Part shown: piece by piece, positions 7,755-16,626 of the stretch
Numbering within the stretch: the first letter of the stretch is position 1
Layout: each line of letters begins with the position of its first letter
Source of the DNA: GCA-2718845 sp913041905
GTDB taxonomy: Bacteria > Pseudomonadota > Gammaproteobacteria > GCA-002705445 > GCA-002716945
Length of the DNA stretch: 29,994 nucleotides
Reading direction: 5' to 3'
Assembly: GCA_913041905.1 (NCBI GenBank)
Contig: CAJWJQ010000011.1
Span: forward strand, 1-29,994
The notes under the pieces: generated by a model
Database searches by the model: none
What the model was told of the DNA's origin: nothing
The model's input: the letters and a program-made list of their open reading frames with translations, nothing else
Translations under genes and position numbers: made by a program

Positions 7755-8564
7755 ATGAAAAATTTATTAACTATTTTAATAGTATTGCTTGGAGCAGTAT
7801 ATATCTTAGAGACTATTGGAGTTGTTCCAAAGTCAGATAGTAGTTTAACCTCTTTAATAAATATAGAGTTAATTAAGACTTCAATTAGACCTATTCTTTA
7901 CAGCATTGATTCATTTATTCTTTTAATAATTGCAGGGATAAAATCTTTGCCATTCTATTTAATTAATCCTTGGTATGTTTTGGCCTTTTTATTTGTAACT
8001 GGTCTTATATATGAAAAATTTAGAACTTTAGGAAATGAAATAAATTTTTTAAAGAGAGAAATATTTTTATTAGCTGCTCAAACTGACCGTAATAAAAGTG
8101 ACAATAATCAAACAGAGAACAAGGATTTGTCATTAAAAACAGATGCTATTATGAATATACTTATAGAAATTCAAAAAGCTGCAGACCATTTTAAATCAAC
8201 ACAATTAAGAAATAAAAAAGTAAGAAGAGATCAAATAGTAGAGGATATAGATGAGTCTAAACTTGTTAAGAAAAAAACATCTAAGAAAAAGGTTTTAAAA
8301 AAGAAAGCGGCTAAAAAAACCACAACTAAAATTACAAAGAAAAAAACTATTTCAAAAACAAAAGAGGAAGCATCTCAAAATGAAAAAGAGGCTATGAAAG
8401 AATTAATAGAAGATGAGCATATTTCTCAAAATGATTTAGCTAGAACATTAATGGCAAGCGGAGATAATAAAAAAGCAATAGAAGTAATTACTAACGTTAT
8501 TAATACGGGTACAGAAGATGAAAAACATGAGGCAAGACTTCTTTATATGCAAATTAGAAAATGA
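7755..8564 (+). CDS. Small FimV-like membrane protein
   Basis: This 269-residue protein sits where fimV lies in Pseudomonas and Vibrio, between asd and truA. Three hydrophobic segments (about 3-24, 47-70, 72-86) are followed by a likely helical or coiled region (88-150), a very lysine-rich stretch (171-202, for example KKKTSKKKVLKKKAAKK), and a C-terminal domain (219-269). The last contains NDLARTLMASGDNKKAIEVI and EDEKHEARLLYMQI, which resembles the TPR-like FimV C-terminal domain (LDLA..Y..MGD...A..IL..V...G). FimV is normally 600-900 residues with a periplasmic LysM domain. No LysM is visible here, and no type IV pilus gene is in the window. It overlaps truA by four nt (ATGA). Homology is argued from position and C-terminus only. 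Confidence 0.65.
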   Translation: MKNLLTILIVLLGAVYILETIGVVPKSDSSLTSLINIELIKTSIRPILYSIDSFILLIIAGIKSLPFYLINPWYVLAFLFVTGLIYEKFRTLGNEINFLKREIFLLAAQTDRNKSDNNQTENKDLSLKTDAIMNILIEIQKAADHFKSTQLRNKKVRRDQIVEDIDESKLVKKKTSKKKVLKKKAAKKTTTKITKKKTISKTKEEASQNEKEAMKELIEDEHISQNDLARTLMASGDNKKAIEVITNVINTGTEDEKHEARLLYMQIRK

Positions 8565-9346
8565 GATTTGCCCTACGTATTGAATACAATGGAACTAATT
8601 ACTTTGGTTGGCAAAAACAAAAAATTAATAAAGAAAAAACTATACAATATTTTGTAGATAAAGCTATTTCTAAAGTCGCTAATCATAAAGTCAGTTCTAT
8701 TTGCGGAGGCAGAACAGATACTGGTGTTCATGCTTTTTCTCAAATTATTCATTTTGACACCTCAAGCAGAAGATCAAATTTAAACTGGACAAAAGGAATA
8801 AATACTTTCTTACCTAACGATATTATAATAAAAGATATATTCCATGTTGATGAAAATTTTCATGCGAGATTCAGCGCAATTGATAGAACTTATAGATATA
8901 TAATTTTAAATCAACATATACCATCTTCAATTTTTATTAATAATTTTTTACCTTACAAAGAAAAAATTAATGTTTCACGAATTAAAGGATCGTTTAAATA
9001 TTTGGTAGGTGAAAATGATTTTAGTTGTTTTAGATCATCTGGATGCTCATCATCATCTCCAACTAAAAATATAAAAAAATTAAATATTAAAAAAATAAGA
9101 GATTTTATAATAATAGACGTAACTGCAAATAGTTTTCTTTATCACATGGTAAGAAATATGGTTGGATGTTTTATAGATATTGGAACAAAAAAAATAGAAC
9201 CAAAACAAATCAAGAAACTTTTGCTTTCTAAAGATAGGCGTAAAATTGGTGTAACAGTTGAGCCTAAAGGCTTATACTTATTAAAGATAAATTATCCAAA
9301 AAAATTTAATATAAAAGTTAATGATAAATTTAGCCTATTTAATTAG
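8561..9346 (+). CDS. truA: tRNA pseudouridine synthase A
   Basis: TruA isomerises uridines 38-40 in the anticodon stem-loop of many tRNAs. The N-terminal strand ALRIEYNGTNYFGWQ is typical. The catalytic aspartate is Asp53 in GGRTDTGVHAFSQIIHFDT. RTYRYIILNQ and NSFLYHMVRNMVG, with its conserved Arg, complete the family signature. Length 261 is close to E. coli (270). The start is fixed by the ATGA overlap with the FimV-like gene. A 47-nt gap to trpF follows, the largest gap within this gene run. Confidence 0.96.
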   Translation: MRFALRIEYNGTNYFGWQKQKINKEKTIQYFVDKAISKVANHKVSSICGGRTDTGVHAFSQIIHFDTSSRRSNLNWTKGINTFLPNDIIIKDIFHVDENFHARFSAIDRTYRYIILNQHIPSSIFINNFLPYKEKINVSRIKGSFKYLVGENDFSCFRSSGCSSSSPTKNIKKLNIKKIRDFIIIDVTANSFLYHMVRNMVGCFIDIGTKKIEPKQIKKLLLSKDRRKIGVTVEPKGLYLLKINYPKKFNIKVNDKFSLFN

Positions 9347-9358
9347 TACAAGATTAAT

Positions 9359-9387
9359 TTTAGACTAATCAGCATACATGCTAGTAT
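9359..9387 (+). promoter_or_regulatory. Weak candidate promoter ahead of trpF
   Basis: In the 47-nt gap between truA and trpF, TTTAGA (9359-9364) and TAGTAT (9382-9387) are spaced by 17 nt, each matching four of six consensus bases. A start about seven nt after the -10 would fall on the trpF ATG itself, implying a leaderless mRNA. The gap also holds the small inverted repeat AGCAT-AC-ATGCT (9371-9382). Chance matches are likely in such AT-rich DNA. Confidence 0.22.
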
Positions 9388-9393
9388 TACGAA

Positions 9394-10059
9394 ATGAATA
9401 GAACTTTAATTAAATTCTGCGGAATGACTAATATAGATGATGTTAAATTTGCATCTGATACTGATATTGATTTTATAGGTTTAATTTTTGTCAAAGAAAG
9501 CCCAAGGAATTTAAATTTAAACAAAGCAGAGAAGATAATAAATGCTTGCAATAATAGAAAGCCCACTGTTGGAGTTTTTATGAATCAAAAGAAAGATTTT
9601 ATAAACAACATAATTAATAATATTAGTATAGATTTTTTACAATTTCATGGAAATGAATCAGAGGAATTTTGTAATAGTTTTAATAAAAAATATTTTAAAA
9701 CAATTTCTATTAATAATAATATAGCAAATTATGATATTGAACACAAAAACAGCGCATCTGCTTTTATCATAGATAACAGCAAAGATAGCTCCTCTGACGG
9801 AATTGGAAAGACTTTTGATTGGTCTATATTAGAAAATAATATAAGTTTAATGAAATTAAGGGATAATAATTATTTTATAGCTGGCGGCCTTAATCCTGAT
9901 AATATAAAAAATTTAATTATAAAATATCAGCCAAAAGGTTTGGATGTTAGTAGTGGCATAGAGCATAGCGTTGGTAAAAAAGATTTTAACTTAATGAAAA
10001 AATTTATAGAAAATGTCAGAATATTAGACAAAGAATCTTATGAAAAAAATAAATTATAA
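9394..10059 (+). CDS. trpF: Phosphoribosylanthranilate isomerase
   Basis: TrpF catalyses the third step of the tryptophan branch, an Amadori rearrangement giving the ribulose-type product for TrpC. The general base Cys9 lies in KFCGMT and the general acid Asp127 in FIIDNSKDSSSDGIGKTFDW. LIFVKESPRN, VGVFMN, LQFHGNE, FIAGGLNPDN and GLDVSSGIEHSVGKKD mark the barrel strands and phosphate site. It is a stand-alone 221-residue protein, not the enteric TrpC-TrpF fusion. It overlaps trpB by 20 nt. trpE, trpG, trpD and trpC are not in the window. Confidence 0.95.
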   Translation: MNRTLIKFCGMTNIDDVKFASDTDIDFIGLIFVKESPRNLNLNKAEKIINACNNRKPTVGVFMNQKKDFINNIINNISIDFLQFHGNESEEFCNSFNKKYFKTISINNNIANYDIEHKNSASAFIIDNSKDSSSDGIGKTFDWSILENNISLMKLRDNNYFIAGGLNPDNIKNLIIKYQPKGLDVSSGIEHSVGKKDFNLMKKFIENVRILDKESYEKNKL

Positions 10060-11242
10060 AAATTTTCCAGATAAAAATGGATATTTTGCAGAGTTTGGGG
10101 GTAAATTTGTCTCGGAAACTTTAATGCGCCCTTTAAATGAACTTTTAAAATCTTATAATAAAATTGCTAAGTCAGCAAATTTCCAAAATGAATTAAAAAA
10201 AGAATTATCACAATTCGTTGGGAGGCCTACACCAATTTATCATGCGTCACGTATAAGTAAAGAATTAGGTAATTGTAATATTTTTCTTAAACGTGAAGAT
10301 TTAAATCATACAGGGGCGCACAAAATTAATAACGCCATGGGTCAAGCAATGCTTGCAAAATCTATGGGCAAAAAGAGAATAATTGCAGAAACAGGAGCTG
10401 GGCAACATGGAGTTGCGACAGCAACAGCATGTGCAAGATATGATTTAAAGTGTGTAATATACATGGGAAGCGAAGACATACAAAGACAGAAAATAAATGT
10501 TTATAGAATGAAACTATTAGGAGCTGAAGTTATATCTGTAGATTCTGGATCTAAAACTCTTAAAGATGCATTAAATGAAGCATTAAGAGATTGGGTAACA
10601 AATGTAGATGATACGCATTACATTATAGGTTCGGTTGCCGGCCCACATCCATACCCTATGATTGTCAGAGATTTTCAGTCAGTGATAGGACATGAATGCA
10701 AAAAACAAATGAAAACATTATTTAATAAAAAACCTAATATTTTAGTTGCCTGCGTAGGAGGAGGGTCTAACGCAATAGGAATGTTCCATCCATTTTTAAA
10801 CGAAGACGTAGACATGATAGGTGTTGAAGCCGCAGGTTTGGGTCTAAATACAGGAAAACATGCAGCGCCACTAAACAAAGGAAAGCCAGGAATTCTTCAT
10901 GGAAGTCGTACATATATAATGGAAGACGATAATGGTCAAATTGAATCCACTCACTCAATTTCTGCTGGCTTAGATTATCCAGGTGTGGGGCCAGAACATT
11001 CATGGTTAAAAAATAATAATAGAGTAAAATATGTGTCTGTGACAGACAAAGAAGCTTTAAAGGCATTTCATTATTTAACCGAGAAAGAAGGAATTATTCC
11101 TGCATTGGAAACAGCTCATGCACTTGCATATGCTTTTAAGATTGCTAAAAAGTTAAATAAAAAAAATATTTTAATTAATCTATCTGGCAGAGGTGACAAA
11201 GATATTGATACAGTTGCATTACTAAACAGGATACAAGTATGA
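10040..11242 (+). CDS. trpB: Tryptophan synthase beta chain
   Basis: TrpB condenses indole with serine using pyridoxal phosphate, receiving indole from TrpA through a tunnel. The cofactor lysine is Lys95 in REDLNHTGAHKINNAMGQA. AETGAGQHGVATATA binds the substrate carboxylate, and VGGGSNAIGMF near residue 240 grips the PLP phosphate. The N-terminus GYFAEFGGKFVSETL is typical of the TrpB1 class that works with TrpA. Length 400 is normal. The start lies inside the end of trpF and the stop overlaps trpA by four nt (ATGA), as expected for coupled subunits. Confidence 0.97.
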   Translation: MKKINYKNFPDKNGYFAEFGGKFVSETLMRPLNELLKSYNKIAKSANFQNELKKELSQFVGRPTPIYHASRISKELGNCNIFLKREDLNHTGAHKINNAMGQAMLAKSMGKKRIIAETGAGQHGVATATACARYDLKCVIYMGSEDIQRQKINVYRMKLLGAEVISVDSGSKTLKDALNEALRDWVTNVDDTHYIIGSVAGPHPYPMIVRDFQSVIGHECKKQMKTLFNKKPNILVACVGGGSNAIGMFHPFLNEDVDMIGVEAAGLGLNTGKHAAPLNKGKPGILHGSRTYIMEDDNGQIESTHSISAGLDYPGVGPEHSWLKNNNRVKYVSVTDKEALKAFHYLTEKEGIIPALETAHALAYAFKIAKKLNKKNILINLSGRGDKDIDTVALLNRIQV

Positions 11243-12051
11243 ATAGAATAAAATCTTTATTTCAAAAAAAAAGAAATGATGGTAAATCTGCATTTATTAC
11301 TTACCTAGTTTGTGGAGACCCTGATATAAAAACGACATACAATTTAATGAATATTATGGTTGAGTCAGGTGTTGACATTATTGAGCTCGGAATGCCTTTT
11401 ACTGACCCTATTGCTGATGGACCAACCATACAAAAAGGCGTAGAACGATCATTAACAAAAAAAACTTCTCTTAAAGATATTTTCGATGTTGTAAAGAAAT
11501 TTAGAAAAAAAAATTTACATACACCTATTGTTTTAATGGGTTATATGAATCCAATAGAAAAAATTGGATATGAAAAATTTTCATTACTTTCAAAAAATTG
11601 CGGGGCTGATGGCATCCTTATCGTTGATTCACCTCCAGAAGAATCTAAAAAAATAAACAAAATTTTAAAAAATAAAGATTTATGTCAAATATTCTTAGCT
11701 TCGCCTACAACAGAAAAGTCTAGATTAAAAAAAATAATTAACTCAACAAGCGGTTATTTATACTATGTTTCAATAAAAGGTATTACAGGTTCTAAGATAA
11801 ATAACTACAAAACTATTGAAAATAGAATTAATCAAATAAGAATAATGTCTAAAAACAAAATACCAATAACCGTAGGCTTTGGGATAAAAGATAAAAAGAC
11901 TGCTAAAGCAATATCTAAATTCTCAGATGGTATTATTATTGGTAGTTCTGTAGTGGAATTAATTGAAAAAAATATTCATAATAAGCCTATAATGTTTAAA
12001 AACATGAAGAATTATTTAAAAAATATTCATAAAGGTATGCAAAACAGATGA
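11239..12051 (+). CDS. trpA: Tryptophan synthase alpha chain
   Basis: TrpA cleaves indole-3-glycerol phosphate to indole and glyceraldehyde 3-phosphate. Both catalytic acids are present at the E. coli numbers: Glu49 and Asp60 in IIELGMPFTDPIADGP. LVCGDPD, PIVLMGYMNP and VGFGIKD follow in order. Length 270 is normal. The start overlaps trpB by four nt and the end overlaps accD by four nt. The order trpF-trpB-trpA-accD-folC is found in some gammaproteobacteria, whereas Pseudomonas keeps trpBA elsewhere. Confidence 0.96.
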   Translation: MNRIKSLFQKKRNDGKSAFITYLVCGDPDIKTTYNLMNIMVESGVDIIELGMPFTDPIADGPTIQKGVERSLTKKTSLKDIFDVVKKFRKKNLHTPIVLMGYMNPIEKIGYEKFSLLSKNCGADGILIVDSPPEESKKINKILKNKDLCQIFLASPTTEKSRLKKIINSTSGYLYYVSIKGITGSKINNYKTIENRINQIRIMSKNKIPITVGFGIKDKKTAKAISKFSDGIIIGSSVVELIEKNIHNKPIMFKNMKNYLKNIHKGMQNR

Positions 12052-12923
12052 GTTGGCTAGATAAAATACTTCCGTCAAGGATAAGAGCAAACAAGAAAGA
12101 TAAAGGCTCAGTACCTGAGGGATTGTGGCATAAATGCTTGGATTGTGAGACTGTTATTTATCGGGCAGAATTTGAAAAAAACCTAAATGTTTGTCCAAAA
12201 TGCAATCATCATGGAAGAATTTCTGCACGGAAAAGAGCAGACATTATTCTTGATGCTGAAGGTAAAATAGAAATATTAAATGATATTAAGCCAATTGATG
12301 TTTTGAATTTTAAAGATAAAGAGAAATATAAAGATAAGCTTGCCACAACACAAAAAAAGACTGGTGAAAATGATGCTATGGTTGTATATCAAGGGTTAGT
12401 AAATAAAATACCCGTTATAGCGTGTTTCTTTGAGTATTCATTTTTTGGCGGATCTATGGGTTCAGTTGTTGGAGAAAAATTCTCTATAGCAGTAAAAAAA
12501 TGTATAGAAGGGGAAAGGGCTTTAATTTGTTTTTCAGCTAGTGGCGGAGCAAGAATGCAAGAATCACTATTTTCATTATTCCAAATGGCAAAAACAAGTG
12601 CAGCATTAAATAGTTTATCAAATAAAAAATTACCTTATATATCTATACTAACTGATCCAACCATGGGAGGCGTATCTGCTAGTTTAGCTATGTTAGGTGA
12701 TATTAATATTGCCGAACCTAATGCATTAATTGGATTTGCAGGACCACGCGTAATAGAACAAACAGTTGGTGAAAAACTACCTAACGGTTTCCAAAGAAGC
12801 GAATTTTTACAAGAACATGGTTCAATAGATTTTATATTAAATAGAAGTGAGCAAAAAATTAAAATCTCAGAAATTATTTCCGCTTTAATGAGTAATCATG
12901 ATAATGAAGAAAAATCCAGATAA
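12048..12923 (+). CDS. accD: Acetyl-CoA carboxylase carboxyltransferase, beta subunit
   Basis: AccD with AccA transfers CO2 from carboxybiotin to acetyl-CoA, forming malonyl-CoA for fatty-acid synthesis. The N-terminal zinc ribbon has Cys30, Cys33, Cys49 and Cys52 (WHKCLDC and NVCPKCNHHGRISA). The crotonase-like core shows FSASGGARMQESLFSLFQMAK, LTDPTMGGVSASLAMLGD and GFAGPRVIEQTVGEKLP. Length 291 fits the family. It sits in the conserved accD-folC pair and overlaps trpA by four nt and folC by about 26 nt. Confidence 0.97.
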   Translation: MSWLDKILPSRIRANKKDKGSVPEGLWHKCLDCETVIYRAEFEKNLNVCPKCNHHGRISARKRADIILDAEGKIEILNDIKPIDVLNFKDKEKYKDKLATTQKKTGENDAMVVYQGLVNKIPVIACFFEYSFFGGSMGSVVGEKFSIAVKKCIEGERALICFSASGGARMQESLFSLFQMAKTSAALNSLSNKKLPYISILTDPTMGGVSASLAMLGDINIAEPNALIGFAGPRVIEQTVGEKLPNGFQRSEFLQEHGSIDFILNRSEQKIKISEIISALMSNHDNEEKSR

Positions 12924-14202
12924 CTTACATGACTGGCTAGAATGGCAACAGGAGTTACATCCAAAAAATATAGATTTTAAATTAGAACGAATTAAGTCTG
13001 TCTATAAAAAACTTAATATAGATAAAATAGCAAAAAAAATAATTATTGTTGCAGGAACTAATGGTAAAGGGTCAACCGTCGCAATTTTAGAAAGTATTTT
13101 ACATCAAAATGATTTTTCTGTTGGCACATTTTCCTCACCACATATTCTTGCTTACAATGAAAGAATAAAAATTAATAAAAAAGAAGTAGAGGATTCATTA
13201 TTACTTGAAGCATTTGAAAAAATAAATGAATTAAGGGGTGACATCACGCTTACATATTTTGAATTTGCTACATTATCTGCATTTTATATTTTTAACAAGC
13301 AAAATGTTGACTATGCAATTCTGGAGGTTGGTCTTGGTGGAAGATTAGATGCAACAAATATTATTGATTCAGACCTATCTATTATTTCATCTATTGGGAT
13401 AGACCATACTGAATTTCTTGGAACAACAATAGATAGCATAGCTCTTGAAAAAGCAGGAGTTATGAGACCTTTTTGTTCATGTATCTATGCTGATATAAAC
13501 CCTCCTTCAAGCTTGCTGAGTTATGCTAAAAACAACGGTACTTCTTTTCTATATAATCAAAATGATTTTAATTTTAAAATTACCAATGATTCATGGGTTT
13601 GGAATGGAAAAAATGGAACAACGATAGATTTACCATTACTTCCGCTCATTGGTGATTTTCAATACAATCATGCTGGAGCGGCACTGCAAGCTTTAGAAAT
13701 TATTGAGCCTGATATATTTTATAGTGTAGATAAAATAAGAGAGGGAATTAAAAGTATTGTTCTTTTAGGTAGATTCCAAATTTATAATAATAAACCAGAA
13801 ATTATACTTGACGTTGCACATAATGCTGACTCCGCATTAAAACTAAAAGCAAACTTAGACAAGTTCCCTAAAAAAAATACAATTGCTGTAGTTGGTTTTT
13901 TAGGAGATAAAGATGTGTACAGTCTTACAAAACCGTTTGCATCAGTTATTGATCACTGGTATTGCGGCACAATAGAAAGTAAGCGCGGGATGAATTCTGA
14001 TGAAATCAAAACTAGAATGAAGAGCGTTATTGACGATAATTTTATTAAAACATTTGAAAATATGGAAAAAGCATTCTTATCCGCTCTTTTAAATTTGAAG
14101 AATGAAGATAGATTGATTATTTATGGCTCATTTTATACAGTATCTGAATTTTTAATTTTTTCAAAAAAACAAAACATGTATATTGCAAATGAATATTCGT
14201 AA
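12898..14202 (+). CDS. folC: Bifunctional dihydrofolate / folylpolyglutamate synthase
   Basis: FolC adds glutamate to dihydropteroate and then to reduced folates, using ATP. The Mur-ligase-like P-loop is VAGTNGKGSTVAILESIL (GTNGKGST at 53-60). FSSPHILAYNERI, EVGLGGRLDATNII, SIGIDHTEFLG and EKAGVMR follow in the family order, and DVAHNADS opens the C-terminal domain. Length 434 is normal. Two in-frame ATGs (12898 and 12904) lie inside the end of accD; neither has a clear ribosome site, so the start is uncertain by two residues. It overlaps the SPOR-protein gene by 14 nt. Confidence 0.95.
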   Translation: MIMKKNPDNLHDWLEWQQELHPKNIDFKLERIKSVYKKLNIDKIAKKIIIVAGTNGKGSTVAILESILHQNDFSVGTFSSPHILAYNERIKINKKEVEDSLLLEAFEKINELRGDITLTYFEFATLSAFYIFNKQNVDYAILEVGLGGRLDATNIIDSDLSIISSIGIDHTEFLGTTIDSIALEKAGVMRPFCSCIYADINPPSSLLSYAKNNGTSFLYNQNDFNFKITNDSWVWNGKNGTTIDLPLLPLIGDFQYNHAGAALQALEIIEPDIFYSVDKIREGIKSIVLLGRFQIYNNKPEIILDVAHNADSALKLKANLDKFPKKNTIAVVGFLGDKDVYSLTKPFASVIDHWYCGTIESKRGMNSDEIKTRMKSVIDDNFIKTFENMEKAFLSALLNLKNEDRLIIYGSFYTVSEFLIFSKKQNMYIANEYS

Positions 14203-14620
14203 CTTATATTTATTTTTTATTTTTATATTCATTCCTATATTTTTATTTGGTAAACCAATTATTAATTATTTAGAAAATATCAATAATTTAACGTATTCAT
14301 TAGAAATTCCTGTAAATACAAAAGGAAAAAAGGATATAACTAAAGATTACGTTAAGATAAAAACAGTAAAAAAAACCTTAACTAAAAATACAATTATTGA
14401 ATCATGGGTAGTATCTTTTTCAGAACCCGTAACCAAGGAATTGACTACAAAGTTAAATAGTTTGGGAATAACTTCTATCATTACCATTAATTCAAAAAAA
14501 ACAAAAACAGCTGTTGCAGCAGTTGGCCCTTTTGTAGACAAACAAATAGCAAAAAATATTTTAAATAAAATAAGAAATAAAATTGATATTAACGCATCCA
14601 TAGAGAGCATAACCAACTAA
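14189..14620 (+). CDS. SPOR-domain-like envelope protein in the dedD position
   Basis: The gene lies between folC and cvpA, the usual place of dedD, which encodes a cell-division SPOR protein that binds denuded septal peptidoglycan. The 143-residue product has a hydrophobic N-terminal segment (about 5-21) that could be an anchor or a signal peptide. A lysine- and threonine-rich linker follows, then a C-terminal SPOR-like domain (about 72-141) with ESWVVSFSEP, LNSLGITSIITI and AVAAVGPFVDKQIAKNIL, the last matching the SPOR pattern ...VGPF.....A..... It is shorter than E. coli DedD (220). I use the ATG at 14189; a TTG at 14183 would add two residues. The stop overlaps the cvpA start by one nt. 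Confidence 0.7.
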   Translation: MNIRNLYLFFIFIFIPIFLFGKPIINYLENINNLTYSLEIPVNTKGKKDITKDYVKIKTVKKTLTKNTIIESWVVSFSEPVTKELTTKLNSLGITSIITINSKKTKTAVAAVGPFVDKQIAKNILNKIRNKIDINASIESITN

Positions 14621-15111
14621 TGTTAACTATAGATTTAATAATCACTTTATTTATTATCTTTTGGACTCTCTATGGTTTTCTTAGAGGATTTATTGTAGAG
14701 TTAACTTCTTTACTTTGCTGGGCAGCTGCAATATATTTTTCTGCTAATTATTTTTATATTCCCGCAAACCATATCAATGAATTTGTTAATTCTAGTGAAA
14801 TTTCTAATGTACTAGCATTTATTGGCATTTTTATGTTTACCTTTATTTTTTCTTCAATTGTAGGTTTTATTTTATCTAAATTTGTAAATTTAGTTGGTTT
14901 TTCAACACTCAATAAAATATTAGGCTTAATAGTTGGACTTTTAAAAGGCATGACGCTTACTCTTATTACTGTTTACCTATTAAACTTGACTGAATTTAGA
15001 AATAATAATATTTTTCAAGAATCCAAGTATATACCGTTTTTTAATGGTATAATTAGCAAATATCTAAAATCATCGGATTCTTTCTTTGATAGTTTGGAGT
15101 TAAATATATAA
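14620..15111 (+). CDS. cvpA: CvpA family membrane protein
   Basis: CvpA is a small inner-membrane protein named for colicin V production and later linked to envelope stress and bile resistance; its activity is unknown. The 163-residue sequence has four hydrophobic helices (about 3-24, 30-49, 62-86, 98-121). The family signature is in the first loop: WTLYGFLRGFIVELTSLLCW. GFSTLNKILGLIVGLLKG precedes helix 4. Position immediately before purF is conserved from E. coli to Pseudomonas. The start is coupled to the preceding stop (TAATG), and purF begins seven nt after the stop. Confidence 0.93.
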   Translation: MLTIDLIITLFIIFWTLYGFLRGFIVELTSLLCWAAAIYFSANYFYIPANHINEFVNSSEISNVLAFIGIFMFTFIFSSIVGFILSKFVNLVGFSTLNKILGLIVGLLKGMTLTLITVYLLNLTEFRNNNIFQESKYIPFFNGIISKYLKSSDSFFDSLELNI

Positions 15112-15118
15112 TATAGCT

Positions 15119-16624
15119 ATGTGCGGTATCGTTGCTGTTTACGGATCAAATAATGTAGTTCATGACATATATGAATCACTTACCGTCCTACAACATCGAG
15201 GGCAAGACGCTTCTGGGATTCTTACTAATTATGATGGTAAAATTGCTCTTAGAAAATCGCTTGGTCTTGTTAGAGATGGTTTTGATAAAAAACATATTGA
15301 TAGATTAAAAGGTAAAACTGGAATTGGCCATGTGAGATACCCCACTGCAGGTCATGCTGAGAGTTCAGCTGAAGCACAACCATTTTATGTAAACTCTCCC
15401 TATGGCATAGGACTAGCTCATAACGGTAATTTAATAAATTCTTCAGACTTAAAGGATAACTTATTTAGTGAAGACTTAAGGCATATCAATACAAAATCAG
15501 ATTCTGAAATATTATTAAATATATTTGCCCATGAGTTACAGCTGCATAGCAAAGAAACTTTTACTCCAGACGATGTCTTTTATGCTGTTGCAGGAGTACA
15601 TAGAAGGGTAAAAGGAGCCTATGCAGTTGTCGCGTTGATTTCTGACAGAGGAATTGTAGCATTTAGAGACCCATATGGAATTAGACCTCTATGTTTTGGG
15701 ACAAGAGAAGTCGAGGGTAAAACTGAAACTATGGTAGCATCAGAGTCAGTAGCTCTTGATTCCTCGGGTTTTAAATTAGTAAGAGATATTAAACCAGGTG
15801 AAGCAATTTTTATTGATAGTGATGGAAAAATACATACTAGACTATGTTGCGAAAAGACCAAATACACTCCATGTATTTTTGAATATGTTTATTTTGCAAG
15901 ACCAGATACAATTATTGACGGTATATCTGTATATTCAGCAAGAATGAAGATGGGACAACATTTAGCAAATAAAATATTAAAGATATGGAAAAATCATGAC
16001 ATTGATGTAGTAATTCCTATTCCTGACACTAGCAGAATTTCTGCGTTAGAACTTTCTATATCACTCGGTGTTCCATTCAGAGAAGGTTTTATAAAAAACA
16101 GATATATAGGCAGAACATTTATAATGCCAGAACAAGCCCAAAGAATTAAATCAGTTAAAAGAAAGCTAAATGCTATATCTACAGAATTTAAAAACAAAAA
16201 TGTACTTTTAGTTGATGATTCGATAGTCAGAGGAACTACATCTAAGCAAATTATAGAAATGGCTAGAGAAGCAGGTGCTAAAAAAGTTTATATGGCTTCT
16301 GCGGCGCCACCTGTAAAATTTCCAAACGTATATGGCATTGATATGCCGGCTAGTAATGAATTTGCAGCCGATGGAAGAAGCGACAAAGAAATAGCAAAAT
16401 TAATTGGAGCTGATAGATTATTTTATCAAGATTTATCAGATTTAATTTCTGCAGTCCAAAGCAAGGAATCACCAATTAAAAATTTTGACTCATCATGTTT
16501 TGATGGCAATTACGTTACTGGAAATGTAACCAAATCATATTTAGATGAGCTTGATGAGTTGAGAAATAACGTTGCTAAGGTTAAAGATAATCCAGATATT
16601 GGTGATGACGTTATGGTTTATTAA
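15119..16624 (+). CDS. purF: Amidophosphoribosyltransferase
   Basis: PurF makes 5-phosphoribosylamine from PRPP and glutamine, the first committed step of purine synthesis. The N-terminal glutaminase begins directly with the nucleophile Cys2 (MCGIVAVYG) and shows LQHRGQDASGI, GHVRYPTAG and LAHNGNL. The PRPP-binding loop is LLVDDSIVRGTTS at about 361-375. Length 501 matches E. coli (505). The lack of a propeptide fits the E. coli type, which has no iron-sulfur cluster, rather than the Bacillus type. The L,D-transpeptidase gene starts two nt after its stop. Confidence 0.97.
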   Translation: MCGIVAVYGSNNVVHDIYESLTVLQHRGQDASGILTNYDGKIALRKSLGLVRDGFDKKHIDRLKGKTGIGHVRYPTAGHAESSAEAQPFYVNSPYGIGLAHNGNLINSSDLKDNLFSEDLRHINTKSDSEILLNIFAHELQLHSKETFTPDDVFYAVAGVHRRVKGAYAVVALISDRGIVAFRDPYGIRPLCFGTREVEGKTETMVASESVALDSSGFKLVRDIKPGEAIFIDSDGKIHTRLCCEKTKYTPCIFEYVYFARPDTIIDGISVYSARMKMGQHLANKILKIWKNHDIDVVIPIPDTSRISALELSISLGVPFREGFIKNRYIGRTFIMPEQAQRIKSVKRKLNAISTEFKNKNVLLVDDSIVRGTTSKQIIEMAREAGAKKVYMASAAPPVKFPNVYGIDMPASNEFAADGRSDKEIAKLIGADRLFYQDLSDLISAVQSKESPIKNFDSSCFDGNYVTGNVTKSYLDELDELRNNVAKVKDNPDIGDDVMVY

Positions 16625-16626
16625 AT

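Noticed and set aside
8263..8360. Lysine-rich stretch as a separate histone H1-like gene
   Set aside because: The frame is continuous with upstream membrane segments and the downstream FimV-like domain, so it is an internal linker.
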